Shown here one piece after another: positions 26,198 through 35,781 of a stretch of 48,438 nt of DNA; positions within the stretch are counted from its first letter, which is position 1, and each line of letters begins with the position of its first letter. Source of the DNA: Bacteroidota bacterium. Its GTDB lineage: Bacteria > Bacteroidota > Bacteroidia > Chitinophagales > Saprospiraceae. The position numbers and the translations under genes were made by a program. The stretch is taken from contig JAKQJD010000205.1 of NCBI GenBank assembly GCA_029561355.1, positions 1-48,438 on the forward strand, written 5' to 3'. The notes under the pieces are model-generated. The model was not told where the DNA came from and did not search any database. It was given only the letters and a program-made list of their open reading frames with translations.

Positions 26198-28372
26198 TTA
26201 ATCTTTCGGCCCGATTTCCCGCTGAATAACAGAAACGGCCCGGCGGGCATTGAAGGAGAGCAGTGTGTATATTTCGTTTAATACGTCCGGGTCGGGCGAC
26301 TCTTTTTTGGCTTCCTGCTCCAGTTGAAGCAAAGGGTCGGCCAGCACCTGTTGAAAGCCTGCATAAGCGGCAGAAGAGCGCAGAAAATGCGATACGGAGG
26401 CGGTTTTAACAAAATCCTGCTGCTGCAAGGCTGCCTGAAGCGTGATCATTTCCTGGGGAAATTGCTGAATAAAAAGGCGGGCAATCTCGTTACCGATCTT
26501 CGCATTCCCCAGCGTATGCTCCTGGAAAGCCTCGAAATCCCAAAAACCTGGCAGGAAACGAAGCAGCACGTTGATCAGGTCGTTTTGTACCACCGGTTTG
26601 GTCAGGTAGTCGTTCATGCCGCTGGCGAGTACTTTCTCGCGTTCGCCGGCAAACACGTGGGCCGTCAGGGCAACGATCGGCAAATCGTGCAGGCCCAGTT
26701 CCGAACGAATGGTGCGGGTTGTTTGATGACCGTCTATGCCCGGCATCTGAATATCGATAAAAACGAGGTCGAATGCATGGGGTGTGGCGTGCAATAATTC
26801 CAGGGCTTTATACCCGTCTTCCGCCATCGTTACTTCCAGCCCGAATTCTTTCAGGTTGAGTTCGGCAATGCGGCGGTTCATCGGGTTGTCTTCCACCAGC
26901 AACACGTGGTATCCGCTCAGATCGGGCACCGTTATATTATCTGATGATAGTACGGTTGGCATTATTTTTTGATCCCGGACCGTTTGATAGGGAATTTCAA
27001 TGTGAAAAGAGGAGCCTTTGCCGGGTGCGCTGGTGAGCACGATGCAGCCATCCTGAAGTTCAACGAGCATTTTCACGAGGGCCAGGCCAAGGCCGGTGCC
27101 GCCGTATTTTCTCGACATGTCGTTGCTCGCCTGCATAAATCTTTCGAAAATGCGGGAATGCTCCGACTCCGCGATGCCGATGCCCGTATCTTCTACTTTA
27201 AACAAGATGCGAATGGAATCCCCGGGGGCCGACATCACTTGTACATCGAGGGTAACGGAGCCGAACTCGGTAAATTTGATGGCATTTCCCAGCAGGTTCA
27301 CGAGTATTTGTGTCAATCGCATGGGGTCGCCGACCACCAGCATGGGCAAATTGGGGTCGGTTTTGAGTTCCAGTATCAGGTGTTTTTCTTCTGCGGAAGT
27401 GCGCAACATGGTTGTGACCGAGTGCAAAAGGCCCGGCAAATCGAATTCGATCTGCTCGATCCGCAACATGCCCGACCGGATCTTTTCAAAATCCAGGATG
27501 TCGTTAACAATCGCCAGCAGGTTGGTGCCCGATATCTGGATGCTTTGTACGTATTCTTTCAGGTTTTTTGCCAGGCCGGCGCGGCTCAGCAAATTCGCAA
27601 ATCCGATGATGGCATTGAGCGGCGTACGGATTTCGTGGCTCATGTTGGCCATGAAGAGTTGTTTCAGGCGGCGCGCATTTTCGGCTTCCTGCCGTGCCGA
27701 TATGAGATCGTCTTCCAGTTTTTTGCGTTCCGTGAAGTTGTAAACCATGGTGATACTTCGCTCGAAATTGCCGGCTTCATCCAGAAGAACCTTGGATGTG
27801 ATGAGTGCAGGGATATGTCGCCCGTCCTTGCTGAGCATCGTATATTCCACGTTATTTACCTCTCCCTGTTTTTTAAACTCCTCCATCAATTCCTCGAACC
27901 GGTCGTGATAGGAATCGTCTGCATACAGATCGGACACGTGTTTTTTGCCGATAACTTCTTCCCGGGTGTAACCGAGCCAGTCGAGTTCGGTCTGGTTCAT
28001 TTCGATAATTATTCCGTGTTTGTTCAGGGAATGATACCCGATGGGCAGGATGTTGATCAGGTTATGGGTCAGGGAAAGGTTCTTTTTCTGCTCCTCGTGT
28101 AAAAGATTAAAGGAACGCCGGTCGTGCATCACTTTGCGTACCGTGCGCACCATCGTATACAAGAGCATGAGGAATACAAATCCCGCCATGAAGGAAAGCA
28201 GCCATAGCATTCCGGAGGTTTCGAGCGATTTTTTTTCGAGTACCAGAAGAACAATGGCGGCAGCGAAAACCAGCCCGGCCTGAATACCCAGCGCACCGAT
28301 CGCCAGCCATGCCTTGCCAGTGATCAACCCGTCGGGGTCAATTTTTCGATGAATAAAGCGTATTACAAACAT
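26198..28372 (-). CDS. Hybrid sensor histidine kinase with receiver and HPt domains
   Basis: 724 residues from the ATG at 28372; a TTG at 28384 is also open, but the ATG aligns with the start of the paralogous kinase. Two close transmembrane helices (21-45 and 54-76) leave almost no periplasmic loop, so sensing is likely in the membrane or cytoplasm. A PAS domain spans ~105-215. The phosphoacceptor is His246 (NMSHEIRTPLN). The ATPase domain shows NLLGNAIKFT, EDTGIGI and GGTGLGLAL. The receiver has Asp540 (FIDIQMPGIDG). The C-terminal HPt domain has His662 in SHFLRSSAAYAG. It can therefore run a full His-Asp-His relay to a separate regulator. The LytTR regulator gene ends 28 bp upstream and is the obvious partner. 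Confidence 0.92.
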   Translation of the reverse strand: MFVIRFIHRKIDPDGLITGKAWLAIGALGIQAGLVFAAAIVLLVLEKKSLETSGMLWLLSFMAGFVFLMLLYTMVRTVRKVMHDRRSFNLLHEEQKKNLSLTHNLINILPIGYHSLNKHGIIIEMNQTELDWLGYTREEVIGKKHVSDLYADDSYHDRFEELMEEFKKQGEVNNVEYTMLSKDGRHIPALITSKVLLDEAGNFERSITMVYNFTERKKLEDDLISARQEAENARRLKQLFMANMSHEIRTPLNAIIGFANLLSRAGLAKNLKEYVQSIQISGTNLLAIVNDILDFEKIRSGMLRIEQIEFDLPGLLHSVTTMLRTSAEEKHLILELKTDPNLPMLVVGDPMRLTQILVNLLGNAIKFTEFGSVTLDVQVMSAPGDSIRILFKVEDTGIGIAESEHSRIFERFMQASNDMSRKYGGTGLGLALVKMLVELQDGCIVLTSAPGKGSSFHIEIPYQTVRDQKIMPTVLSSDNITVPDLSGYHVLLVEDNPMNRRIAELNLKEFGLEVTMAEDGYKALELLHATPHAFDLVFIDIQMPGIDGHQTTRTIRSELGLHDLPIVALTAHVFAGEREKVLASGMNDYLTKPVVQNDLINVLLRFLPGFWDFEAFQEHTLGNAKIGNEIARLFIQQFPQEMITLQAALQQQDFVKTASVSHFLRSSAAYAGFQQVLADPLLQLEQEAKKESPDPDVLNEIYTLLSFNARRAVSVIQREIGPKD

Positions 28373-28400
28373 GAATTTAGCCAATCAACTCTTTAATTCT

Positions 28401-29111
28401 TCACAGAATATTCATCTTTTTCAAAAATCCGGATCTAAAGCTCTCACTGAGCGGGATGACGTCCTTATTCGTCATTACAATGGAATTCTCTTCGAGTGAA
28501 GCGACCTTGTCGATCGCCACAATGGAGGAGCGGTGTACGCGCGCGAAACGGGCAGGCGGCAACCGTTCCTCCAGTGATTTCAGGGTCATGTGAACGGTGT
28601 ATTTTTTTACAAGCGTAATCAGCGATACGTAATCGCCCAATGCCTGTACGTACAGTATGTTGCTGAAATCGATACGCACCAACTGGTTGTTCACCCGGGC
28701 AAACAAAAAATCAGGACCGCCCGGATGTTCCAACTCGGGTTGCACCGCCAACTTTTTCACTTCAAATAATTCCGACGCCCGCTGCACCGCAGTAAGAAAC
28801 CGCGGGAGCAACACGGGTTTTACCAGGTAATCCGCTACGCGCAAATCGAACCCTTCCACCGCGTATGCCGGCTCGGTAGTAACCAGAATAAATAAAGGCG
28901 GGTTTTGAAGCGTCCGGATCAAATCCAGCCCCGACATTCCCGGCATTTCTACATCCAGAAGCACCAGGTCCACCGCCTGGTCCTGCAGGAAGTTAAAGGC
29001 TTCGGATGCGTCGGAACATTCGCCGACAAATGTCAGCGCCCGAACCTCATCCACCATGTGTCTCAAAGCCACACGCACCAATGCGTTGTCATCTACGATC
29101 AGGGTTTTCAT
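28401..29111 (-). CDS. LytTR-family DNA-binding response regulator
   Basis: 236 residues. The receiver domain (1-~120) has the acidic pocket VDDN and phosphoacceptor Asp53 in LLDVEMPGMSG, with DYLVKPV near its end. Residues ~140-236 are a LytTR DNA-binding domain (ILYVQALGDYVSLIT, RFARVHRSSIVAID, IPLSESFRSGFLKKM). LytTR proteins bind direct repeats on one DNA face, commonly two turns apart. It is transcribed just before the HPt-containing kinase (28-bp gap). The four triple-repeat elements in this window, with 21-bp spacing, are good candidates for its sites; the link is inference. No copy of the element is seen upstream of this gene itself, so I see no sign of direct autoregulation. Confidence 0.93.
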   Translation of the reverse strand: MKTLIVDDNALVRVALRHMVDEVRALTFVGECSDASEAFNFLQDQAVDLVLLDVEMPGMSGLDLIRTLQNPPLFILVTTEPAYAVEGFDLRVADYLVKPVLLPRFLTAVQRASELFEVKKLAVQPELEHPGGPDFLFARVNNQLVRIDFSNILYVQALGDYVSLITLVKKYTVHMTLKSLEERLPPARFARVHRSSIVAIDKVASLEENSIVMTNKDVIPLSESFRSGFLKKMNIL

Positions 29112-29335
29112 TTCGCTTGCGTCTAAACTCTATGGTTTTTCAATGATAGAGCACATGATTTTCATTTAATATATGTTAAATGCTAATACAAAAGGGACAC
29201 AAAGTTGAACCATTTTAAATTAAAAAACTATTAAACATGGAGTTGATGCAAAACAATATTTTTAATTCATTTTTTTTTGACAAATTAATTGCTATAACTA
29301 CATGGAAATGCACCTGTTTATTTGGAAGTATATTG
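29112..29335. other. AT-rich intergenic region
   Basis: 224 bp, strongly A/T-rich, between the LytTR gene start and the end of the DUF5723 gene. It must hold the LytTR-kinase promoter, but no convincing TAnnTTTG with a -33 partner was found, and no long hairpin follows the DUF5723 gene, unlike most other genes here. Confidence 0.5.
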
Positions 29336-30832
29336 TTAAAAGCCGAAACACTTTATTTTCCTCCTGCTTTTGCCCGACATACCGTATGAGTGCCCCGACC
29401 GCTGCCAACCGTTTACTTTGATACCCACGTATACGTCGCTGCCGGTGAACTGCTGTTGTATGAAGTAACTGTTCAGGTTGTCGGTTCCGACGGTTAAAAA
29501 GCCCATGCGCAGGGAAAAACCGACGCGCACCGACCGCCAGTCGCTCAAGGAAACCGGCGCGGCAGCCGATATCCAGCGGCGCTCGAAGCGCGGTACGAAA
29601 CTGAAGGTATTGACGTGTTTGACGGCAAATTTTCCAAACGGAACACGTTGCACCCAAACAGATCCGACTGAAAAATCGGGCAGCACCTGGTAGTCGAACT
29701 GGAACACAACAGCGGCCGGCAGAAATGCGGCAAAGGATGTTTTTTGCAGCGACTCCTCCGTTTTTCCGTAAAAATTCATTCCTCCGAGGTCGAGAATCTC
29801 GTGCGGGTCGCGCTCTTTTGCATAATCGAGGCTTGAAATGACGTGCAGGGAATCGAACACGAAGGTGTGGTCTTCCGAACGGCGTTTGAAGTGGATAAAA
29901 CCGAAATCGACCAGGGAAACGCCCAGCCGCCAGGTGTTTTCATCTTCCGATGCGTCTTCGTATTTCGGCATCGCGATCACGAAACCCACGTCGATGCCCG
30001 CACCGAATCCGTTCACCTGTGGATGCAACGCGTTCATGTCCAGTTCGCCGCTGTTGCCCATATCCGTCACGGCATGCATGTTTCCGGTCGTCATGGCCAG
30101 TTCCCAGTCGCCCCTGGAAAACGCCATGGAGTCGCGTTGGGTCGAACAGAAATCCAGCGATGTATTCGACCTTGCGAACCCGGCTTCCAGCCCCAGCAGC
30201 AATTTCGGCGTAATACCGAACGCAAACGTGGGTCCGTCGCCTTTCTGAAGGTAACTGTAGTGCAGACCGATTTCGCCCCATGTCAGCAGACCGCCGACAA
30301 TCGGTGTAACCTCGTCTTCGATAAACCGCTTGCGGTCCGTCAGGCGCTGGGCGCGCAGGAATTCAGGCAGCCGGTAACCGCTCGCTTCGCCACGGACAGC
30401 CGTAACGAGCCCTATCACATGGTTTTCACCAATACGGACAGCAGCGGAAGGGCCCGTTATCCTGCCCTGAAAAACGCCGCGTATCAGCCGGTGATCGTTG
30501 TAATAACCGACCTGCATGTCGCCCAACGGATCGGTGGATTTCAGCGTATCGCCGAATTGTGCCAGGTCGTCCAGGTGGCCCAGTACTTTAAATACGCCTG
30601 CGTGAGACAGGTAACCGTAATCGTTTTCGAAAAAAGCGTCTATCCCGACCAGATTTATTTCCCACGGATGGGGCATAAATGCCGTTTGAGCGGGATTCAG
30701 CGCGGCCGCAGAAAGGCCGGCGAATTTTTCCGTGCGCATTCCAAGTTGCTCCTGCGCGGAAAGAGGGTGGGTAGAGAATAATGCAAAAAAAATAGTCGGA
30801 AGCACGACTAAGAAGCGAGCAAACGGATTCAT
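29336..30832 (-). CDS. DUF5723-type outer-membrane barrel protein
   Basis: 498 residues, signal peptide 1-26 (FSTHPLSA/Q). The mature start LGMRTEKFAGLSAAALNPAQTAF resembles the N-terminus of DUF5723 and PorV-like barrels of Bacteroidota. Alternating strands run to the end (VRVGFSLRMGFLTVGTDNL, DVYVGIKVNGW). Members are predicted outer-membrane proteins of unclear function, sometimes coupled to T9SS. The tail is basic and ends in KIKCFGF, similar in character to the tail of the PorP/SprF protein in this window. No operon partner is evident; the next gene upstream is upp, separated by an octamer hairpin. Family assignment is moderate and function unknown. Confidence 0.7.
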   Translation of the reverse strand: MNPFARFLVVLPTIFFALFSTHPLSAQEQLGMRTEKFAGLSAAALNPAQTAFMPHPWEINLVGIDAFFENDYGYLSHAGVFKVLGHLDDLAQFGDTLKSTDPLGDMQVGYYNDHRLIRGVFQGRITGPSAAVRIGENHVIGLVTAVRGEASGYRLPEFLRAQRLTDRKRFIEDEVTPIVGGLLTWGEIGLHYSYLQKGDGPTFAFGITPKLLLGLEAGFARSNTSLDFCSTQRDSMAFSRGDWELAMTTGNMHAVTDMGNSGELDMNALHPQVNGFGAGIDVGFVIAMPKYEDASEDENTWRLGVSLVDFGFIHFKRRSEDHTFVFDSLHVISSLDYAKERDPHEILDLGGMNFYGKTEESLQKTSFAAFLPAAVVFQFDYQVLPDFSVGSVWVQRVPFGKFAVKHVNTFSFVPRFERRWISAAAPVSLSDWRSVRVGFSLRMGFLTVGTDNLNSYFIQQQFTGSDVYVGIKVNGWQRSGHSYGMSGKSRRKIKCFGF

Positions 30833-30945
30833 AAAAAAGATTAAAGGATTAAATAACTCAGATTAAAACAGCAGGAAATACCGTGTCAAAACTTTTAACG
30901 AAACGATATGCTTATTGGCTTATTGTTGTGAAATAAAATCTTTTT

Positions 30946-31074
30946 GGTGTTGTGGGGTTGAGAATGTTGAGGGGTTGAGATTGTTGAGGGTGCTTCGCTC
31001 AGGCATATTTGAATATCTTGAGCGAAGCACCCTCAACAATCTCAACCCCTCAACCCCTCAACATTCTCAACACC
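30946..31074 (-). terminator. Long octamer-repeat hairpin after upp
   Basis: Arms 30966-31001 and 31019-31054 are perfectly complementary over 36 bp. The outer parts (from 30946 and to 31074) continue with the same GTTGAGGG/GTTGAGAT units in shuffled order. The loop is 17 nt. It ends 3 bp before the upp stop at 31077. Confidence 0.7.
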
Positions 31075-31076
31075 AA

Positions 31077-31730
31077 TCACCGTTTCTCCCCATACGCCAG
31101 ATCCCCCGCATCGCCCAGTCCGGGCACGATGTACGCCTTGGCAGTCAATTCTTCGTCGATTGCGCCGGCCCAGATATGCGCTTCCGGATGCTGGCTGCGC
31201 ACGGCTTCGATGCCTGCCACGCTGGCAATGACCGTCACGATATGTACCGTGGCAGGCACGCCGAAACGCATCATTTCCTTTAAAGCCAGGTTGACCGAAG
31301 CACCGGTAGCCAGCATGGGGTCGGCCAGAATAAGCACACTGTTTCCCAGATCGGGCGTACTGATATAGTCCAGTTGAATGGTAAAAGACCCATCCTTGTG
31401 CTGGCGGCGGTAGGCCGACACGAACGCGTTATCAGCGTGGTCGAAATAGTTCAGAAGACCCTGATGCAGCGGCAAACCTGCCCGCAGGATGGTTCCCAGC
31501 ACGATGCGTTGCGAGGGCAGCGCTGTAACGGCGGCGCCCAGCGGCGTTTCGATTTCCGCCTCTTTGTAACGCAGCGTGCGGGATAATTCGTAGGCAAGTA
31601 CTTCTCCGATACGTTCCAGGTTGCGCCGGAAACGCATCCGGTCTTTTTGCACGTTTATATTGCGCAGTTCGGCTATAAAGCAGTTGGCAACGGAGTGTTT
31701 CTCAGTGAGGTTAAAAAGCAGGCCCGGCAT
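31077..31730 (-). CDS. upp: Uracil phosphoribosyltransferase
   Basis: 217 residues, normal length for the family. It converts uracil and PRPP to UMP in pyrimidine salvage, in the cytoplasm. The PRPP-binding loop is visible in VLILADPMLATGASV, and the uracil-binding C-terminal motif in VPGLGDAGDLAYGEK; TILRAGLPLHQGL is also characteristic. The gene is isolated: a large hairpin follows it and a 40-bp inverted repeat lies upstream, so it is probably monocistronic. A weak -7-like TATACTTG lies 30 bp upstream of the ATG on the minus strand. Confidence 0.97.
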   Translation of the reverse strand: MPGLLFNLTEKHSVANCFIAELRNINVQKDRMRFRRNLERIGEVLAYELSRTLRYKEAEIETPLGAAVTALPSQRIVLGTILRAGLPLHQGLLNYFDHADNAFVSAYRRQHKDGSFTIQLDYISTPDLGNSVLILADPMLATGASVNLALKEMMRFGVPATVHIVTVIASVAGIEAVRSQHPEAHIWAGAIDEELTAKAYIVPGLGDAGDLAYGEKR

Positions 31731-31833
31731 AAGTCAGAATTGTTTGGGTGAAAACGCATGCAAGTATAAAGCGCGTTTTTTAAACGGACTAACATCTGCT
31801 CCTGCCGGTTTTTTTTGCTTGGGGTGATAATGG

Positions 31834-31936
31834 ATGTTGCCTTGTCTTCCTGACGGGACCCGTCCACTCTACGGTGCGTTTTTGACAAATTCTCCTCGTA
31901 GAGTGGACGGGTCCCGTCAGGAAGACAAGGCAACAT
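31834..31936. repeat. Perfect 40-bp inverted repeat
   Basis: Positions 31834-31873 and 31897-31936 are exact reverse complements over 40 bp, with a 23-nt loop. Each arm contains its own smaller dyad (GACGGG-A-CCCGTC). No encoded protein is credible, although both strands stay open. It sits between the upp start and a second hairpin, upstream of upp on the minus strand. It may be a mobile hairpin element or a terminator relative. Confidence 0.75.
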
Positions 31937-31944
31937 GGGTTATT

Positions 31945-32078
31945 AATGCGAACCATGGGCTAAAACCGGCTTCGGATCTTCTACAAATGTTGGGCTTCTC
32001 CGAAGCCAGTGGTAACGCTGGGTCTTTTCTACAAATGTTGGGCTTCTCCGAAGCCGGTTTTAACCCATGGTTCGCATT
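31945..32078 (-). repeat. 32-bp inverted repeat with internal 29-bp direct repeat
   Basis: Arms 31945-31976 and 32047-32078 match over 32 bp with one mismatch. A 29-bp direct repeat (31979-32007 and 32027-32055) lies within and carries one copy of the hairpin arm TCCGAAGCC in each copy. It ends 11 bp from the stop of the T9SS cargo gene at 32090, as expected for that gene's 3' hairpin. Confidence 0.7.
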
Positions 32079-32089
32079 ATTACCTAAAT

Positions 32090-33799
32090 TTATTCCGTCC
32101 GCACCACTTTCAGCACCGCACTTTCCCTGCCGTTCCCGATGCGCAACAGAAACAGGCCTCCCGCAGCGGGCGCGTTTTCGAACGTCCATTCATTCATGCC
32201 TTTTTGAGCGGTCAGATGTGTTTCGGAAAGTAGTTTTCCATCCGCAGATATCCACTCAACAGACAATTCCTCTGCTTCCGCGCTCAGGTACGACAACACC
32301 GGCACGGCCTGGAACGGATTCGGCGTCAGCGAAAAATTATCGGCAAACGCAGGCGCAGGGTCGGGATAAATGCGGCGGATCAGCGCCCGGTCAGCAGCCG
32401 GCAGTCGACTGTCATCGAGTGTGCCGCCCAGCATCCGCACGCGCAGTTCCATTTGTTGGCCATGGCTGAAGCGGTTGGTGAGGTGCGCATTTTCGGTAAA
32501 AATGAGGCTGGCGGTTTTGGGCAGGTCCATGTAAATATGCGTGGGTTCGAGGGCGTCGTCGCATTCCGCAATGTTCATCAGACAGTCTACCAGCAGGGTG
32601 GAGTTTTTTTCGAGTTTGACCGTTCCGGTAGCGCAAAATGCCAGCATACCGGCGCCTTGCGTGCCGTAATGCAGCGTAGCGTCGTCCATCACATGCAGGG
32701 CGCTGCCTTTGCGAAACTGGAAGCAGGAAAAAGGATTGTGCACGTCGATAATACCACCTTTCCCGTGCCGGTATTCGTTGCCGCCCGAGAAAATCAGGTC
32801 GATAAAATTGAGACAGAAATCACCGCCGTTGTTCACGAGGTTCACGATATGCCGCAAAGAATCGCTGCCCTCCACCAGTTCGCCGCGCAAGTGCGTAAAC
32901 GGCTGAATTTCAAGATTTTCCCAATCATTTACAATCAGATTAATCGTTTCCTGCTGAGAAGAAGGCGGCGTGACCGTACCCGGGATATAGGAAGGCGTAG
33001 CGGCGCTGGGAAAGCTAGGTTCGGTATAAACCATCAGGTAGTTCCCGTTCCAGCCTCCCTGCTGTGCGGCATCCGAGATATTCACATCGTATTCCTGCGT
33101 TACTGCGTTGAAGTGCCACTGCTGGGCATCTACGGAAGCGACCAGACCGGGTTCGATCCACGACGGTGTAATACCCGCTCCCTGCAACAGCAGGAACTTG
33201 CCGCTCAGGTCGGCAGTGGGCGAAAAGGAAACTTTCAAGATGTATTCGCGTATGTTTTGTCCGGGAAAGTATTCCGTGGGAAAGCAGAAATGCTCGGAAT
33301 TAGATGCAGAAAAAGCCTGCGTCTGAATGCGCATGGCATCCGGCATACCGACGTCTATTCCTGTAAAAACGCCGGTGCAGATATCTTCCGCACATCCGGT
33401 TCCCAGTACGATATCATTCAGACCGTTCGTAGATACGGACCATATAAAATAGGCCGCCATGAGCTGATTAACCGGCAATTCTCCGATAGTCAACAGTTCG
33501 GAAGGCAACGCGCGGACGAAGAGCGGTTCGGCAGGGTTGATCTGTTCCAGATCGATCTGAAGATTGTTGCCCGGAGCAACTTCTACGGAAATACACCGGC
33601 CGACGTCTACCGGGCCGCCCCAGGTGCCGTCGAGGGTTTGATAAATGATCCAGCCGGTCGGGTAAGTGACCGTTTTCGTGGGGTCGAACGGGCATGTTTG
33701 CTGTGTAACAGACTCGAAATTGGTTTCATAATAACCCTGTGCAAAGGAGGGCGTGGCCGCTACCAGCAGGCAGCAGCAAAAAAAGCAGGTTTTTCGCAT
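32090..33799 (-). CDS. Secreted T9SS cargo protein, function unknown
   Basis: 569 residues from the ATG at 33799. A longer open frame reaches 33913, but the signal peptide (MRKTCFFCCCLLVAATPSFA/Q) starts at 33799 and a perfect TAnnTTTG box lies just upstream of it, inside the longer frame. The mature N-terminus (YYETNFESVTQQTC, ending in a Gly/Trp-rich stretch) looks like an extracellular beta-sandwich. A middle part (~320-480) has short repeated strands rich in G-N, possibly solenoid-like. The last ~80 residues (FSLTPNPFQAVPVLSYLS to AVLKVVRTE) are a type A T9SS sorting domain. No catalytic motif was recognised. A complex double repeat follows the gene. Confidence 0.8.
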   Translation of the reverse strand: MRKTCFFCCCLLVAATPSFAQGYYETNFESVTQQTCPFDPTKTVTYPTGWIIYQTLDGTWGGPVDVGRCISVEVAPGNNLQIDLEQINPAEPLFVRALPSELLTIGELPVNQLMAAYFIWSVSTNGLNDIVLGTGCAEDICTGVFTGIDVGMPDAMRIQTQAFSASNSEHFCFPTEYFPGQNIREYILKVSFSPTADLSGKFLLLQGAGITPSWIEPGLVASVDAQQWHFNAVTQEYDVNISDAAQQGGWNGNYLMVYTEPSFPSAATPSYIPGTVTPPSSQQETINLIVNDWENLEIQPFTHLRGELVEGSDSLRHIVNLVNNGGDFCLNFIDLIFSGGNEYRHGKGGIIDVHNPFSCFQFRKGSALHVMDDATLHYGTQGAGMLAFCATGTVKLEKNSTLLVDCLMNIAECDDALEPTHIYMDLPKTASLIFTENAHLTNRFSHGQQMELRVRMLGGTLDDSRLPAADRALIRRIYPDPAPAFADNFSLTPNPFQAVPVLSYLSAEAEELSVEWISADGKLLSETHLTAQKGMNEWTFENAPAAGGLFLLRIGNGRESAVLKVVRTE

Positions 33800-33836
33800 G
33801 GCAAAAACAGTTGAGGTGAAAGTTGGTTTGTTACCC

Positions 33837-33844
33837 CAAAAATA
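33837..33844 (-). promoter_or_regulatory. -7 box of the T9SS cargo gene
   Basis: TATTTTTG on the minus strand, a perfect TAnnTTTG, 38 bp before the ATG at 33799. No good -33 TTG was found at the usual distance. It supports 33799 over 33913 as the start. Confidence 0.5.
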
Positions 33845-33917
33845 ATTGCTACAGCCCTGGCCTGCGCTGTTGGAAAGGAAAATCCGCGACGAAAGTGGTG
33901 ACAGAAATAGCAAAGAA

Positions 33918-34056
33918 GGTTTATAGGTTTATGGTTTATAGGTTTATGGCCACCCGGGAAGCGCGATTTTCCTACTTTCCCGAGTGCCCATAAACCTATA
34001 AACCCATAAACCTATAAACCTATAAACCCATAAACCCATAAACTTATAAACCCTTC
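33918..34056 (-). terminator. Octamer-repeat hairpin after bshA
   Basis: The left arm 33918-33951 is made of GGTTTATA/GGTTTATG units. The right arm 33985-34020 is its complement with one indel and one mismatch. Five further ATAAACCN units continue to ~34055, 9 bp from the bshA stop at 34064. The second arm therefore has more units than the first, a sign of recent repeat expansion. Confidence 0.65.
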
Positions 34057-34063
34057 CCACCCT

Positions 34064-35206
<1,143 letters not shown>

Positions 35207-35305
35207 AATTTATGCGAATCTTGCGTTATAACGAATCATATTCACTAGCAATTTGGATGTGCAGGCGGTTCCGTAATGGCAAATTTAGACGCCAGCAAGG
35301 GTGGA

Positions 35306-35597
35306 ATACGTCTTCCCGCCTGTCCAATACGTTCCCCACACCCTCCGACCCGTTTCCCATGCCCTCCAATACGTAATTCACCCCGTCAGATACGTCTGAT
35401 TGACCGTCAGATACGTCTGTTTGATCGTCAGATACGTCCACCACCTATCCAAACCGCTCGCCCACGTATTAGGATAGGTGCGCCACGTATCCATACACAT
35501 ATGCCACGTATCCGGACAGGTGAAACACCTATTAGAATGGGTGGCATAACCTATCAGGATACATCGGCCACGTATTAGCCGGTCAAAAGAACGTATT
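35306..35597. repeat. 21-bp phased array with strand-switched core motif
   Basis: The hexamer ATACGT or a close variant begins at 35306, 35327, 35348, 35369, 35390, 35411, 35432 and 35453, always 21 bp apart. After an 11-bp step its reverse complement ACGTAT or a variant begins at 35464, 35485, 35506, 35527, 35549, 35570 and 35591, again 21 bp apart except for one 22-bp step. So the array is two head-to-head blocks on the same helical face. The plus-strand open frame at 35276-35578 has a heptad pattern only because 21 is divisible by 3. The array lies 100-390 bp upstream of bshA and next to the 3' hairpin of the CHU_C gene. Confidence 0.8.
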
Positions 35598-35639
35598 CGG
35601 GGGTATCTCGGACCTGAAATTTTGCTCTACCCACCAATA

Positions 35640-35736
35640 AGTGCGAAGTCGTCAGTGCGAAGTCGTCAGTGCGAAGTGAGAAGTCTGTGATCGAGTAGTC
35701 AGGCGACTTCGCACTTCGCACTGACGACTTCGCACT
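35640..35736 (-). terminator. Tandem-repeat hairpin after the beta-propeller CHU_C gene
   Basis: GTGCGAAGTCGTCA (14 bp) is repeated in tandem on the left arm (from 35641). The right arm 35703-35736 is complementary to 35654-35685 with two or three mismatches. It lies 46 bp downstream of the stop at 35782. Confidence 0.6.
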
Positions 35737-35781
35737 ATTCTCACCTCTAACAAAGTTTCTCCGTTTGGGTTGGAAATCTCT

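Noticed and set aside
26969..28102. 377-codon plus-strand frame
   Set aside because: Antisense to the well-supported histidine kinase; no domain recognised.
31834..32469. 211-codon plus-strand frame across the inverted repeats
   Set aside because: Its first part is the 40-bp palindrome read both ways and the rest is antisense to the T9SS cargo gene.
32453..33814. 453-codon plus-strand frame
   Set aside because: Antisense to the T9SS cargo gene, which has signal peptide, promoter and sorting domain.
35276..35578. 100-codon plus-strand frame rich in Ile-Arg-Pro
   Set aside because: Same cause: 21-bp period keeps frames open. Composition is not protein-like and it fills a repeat array.
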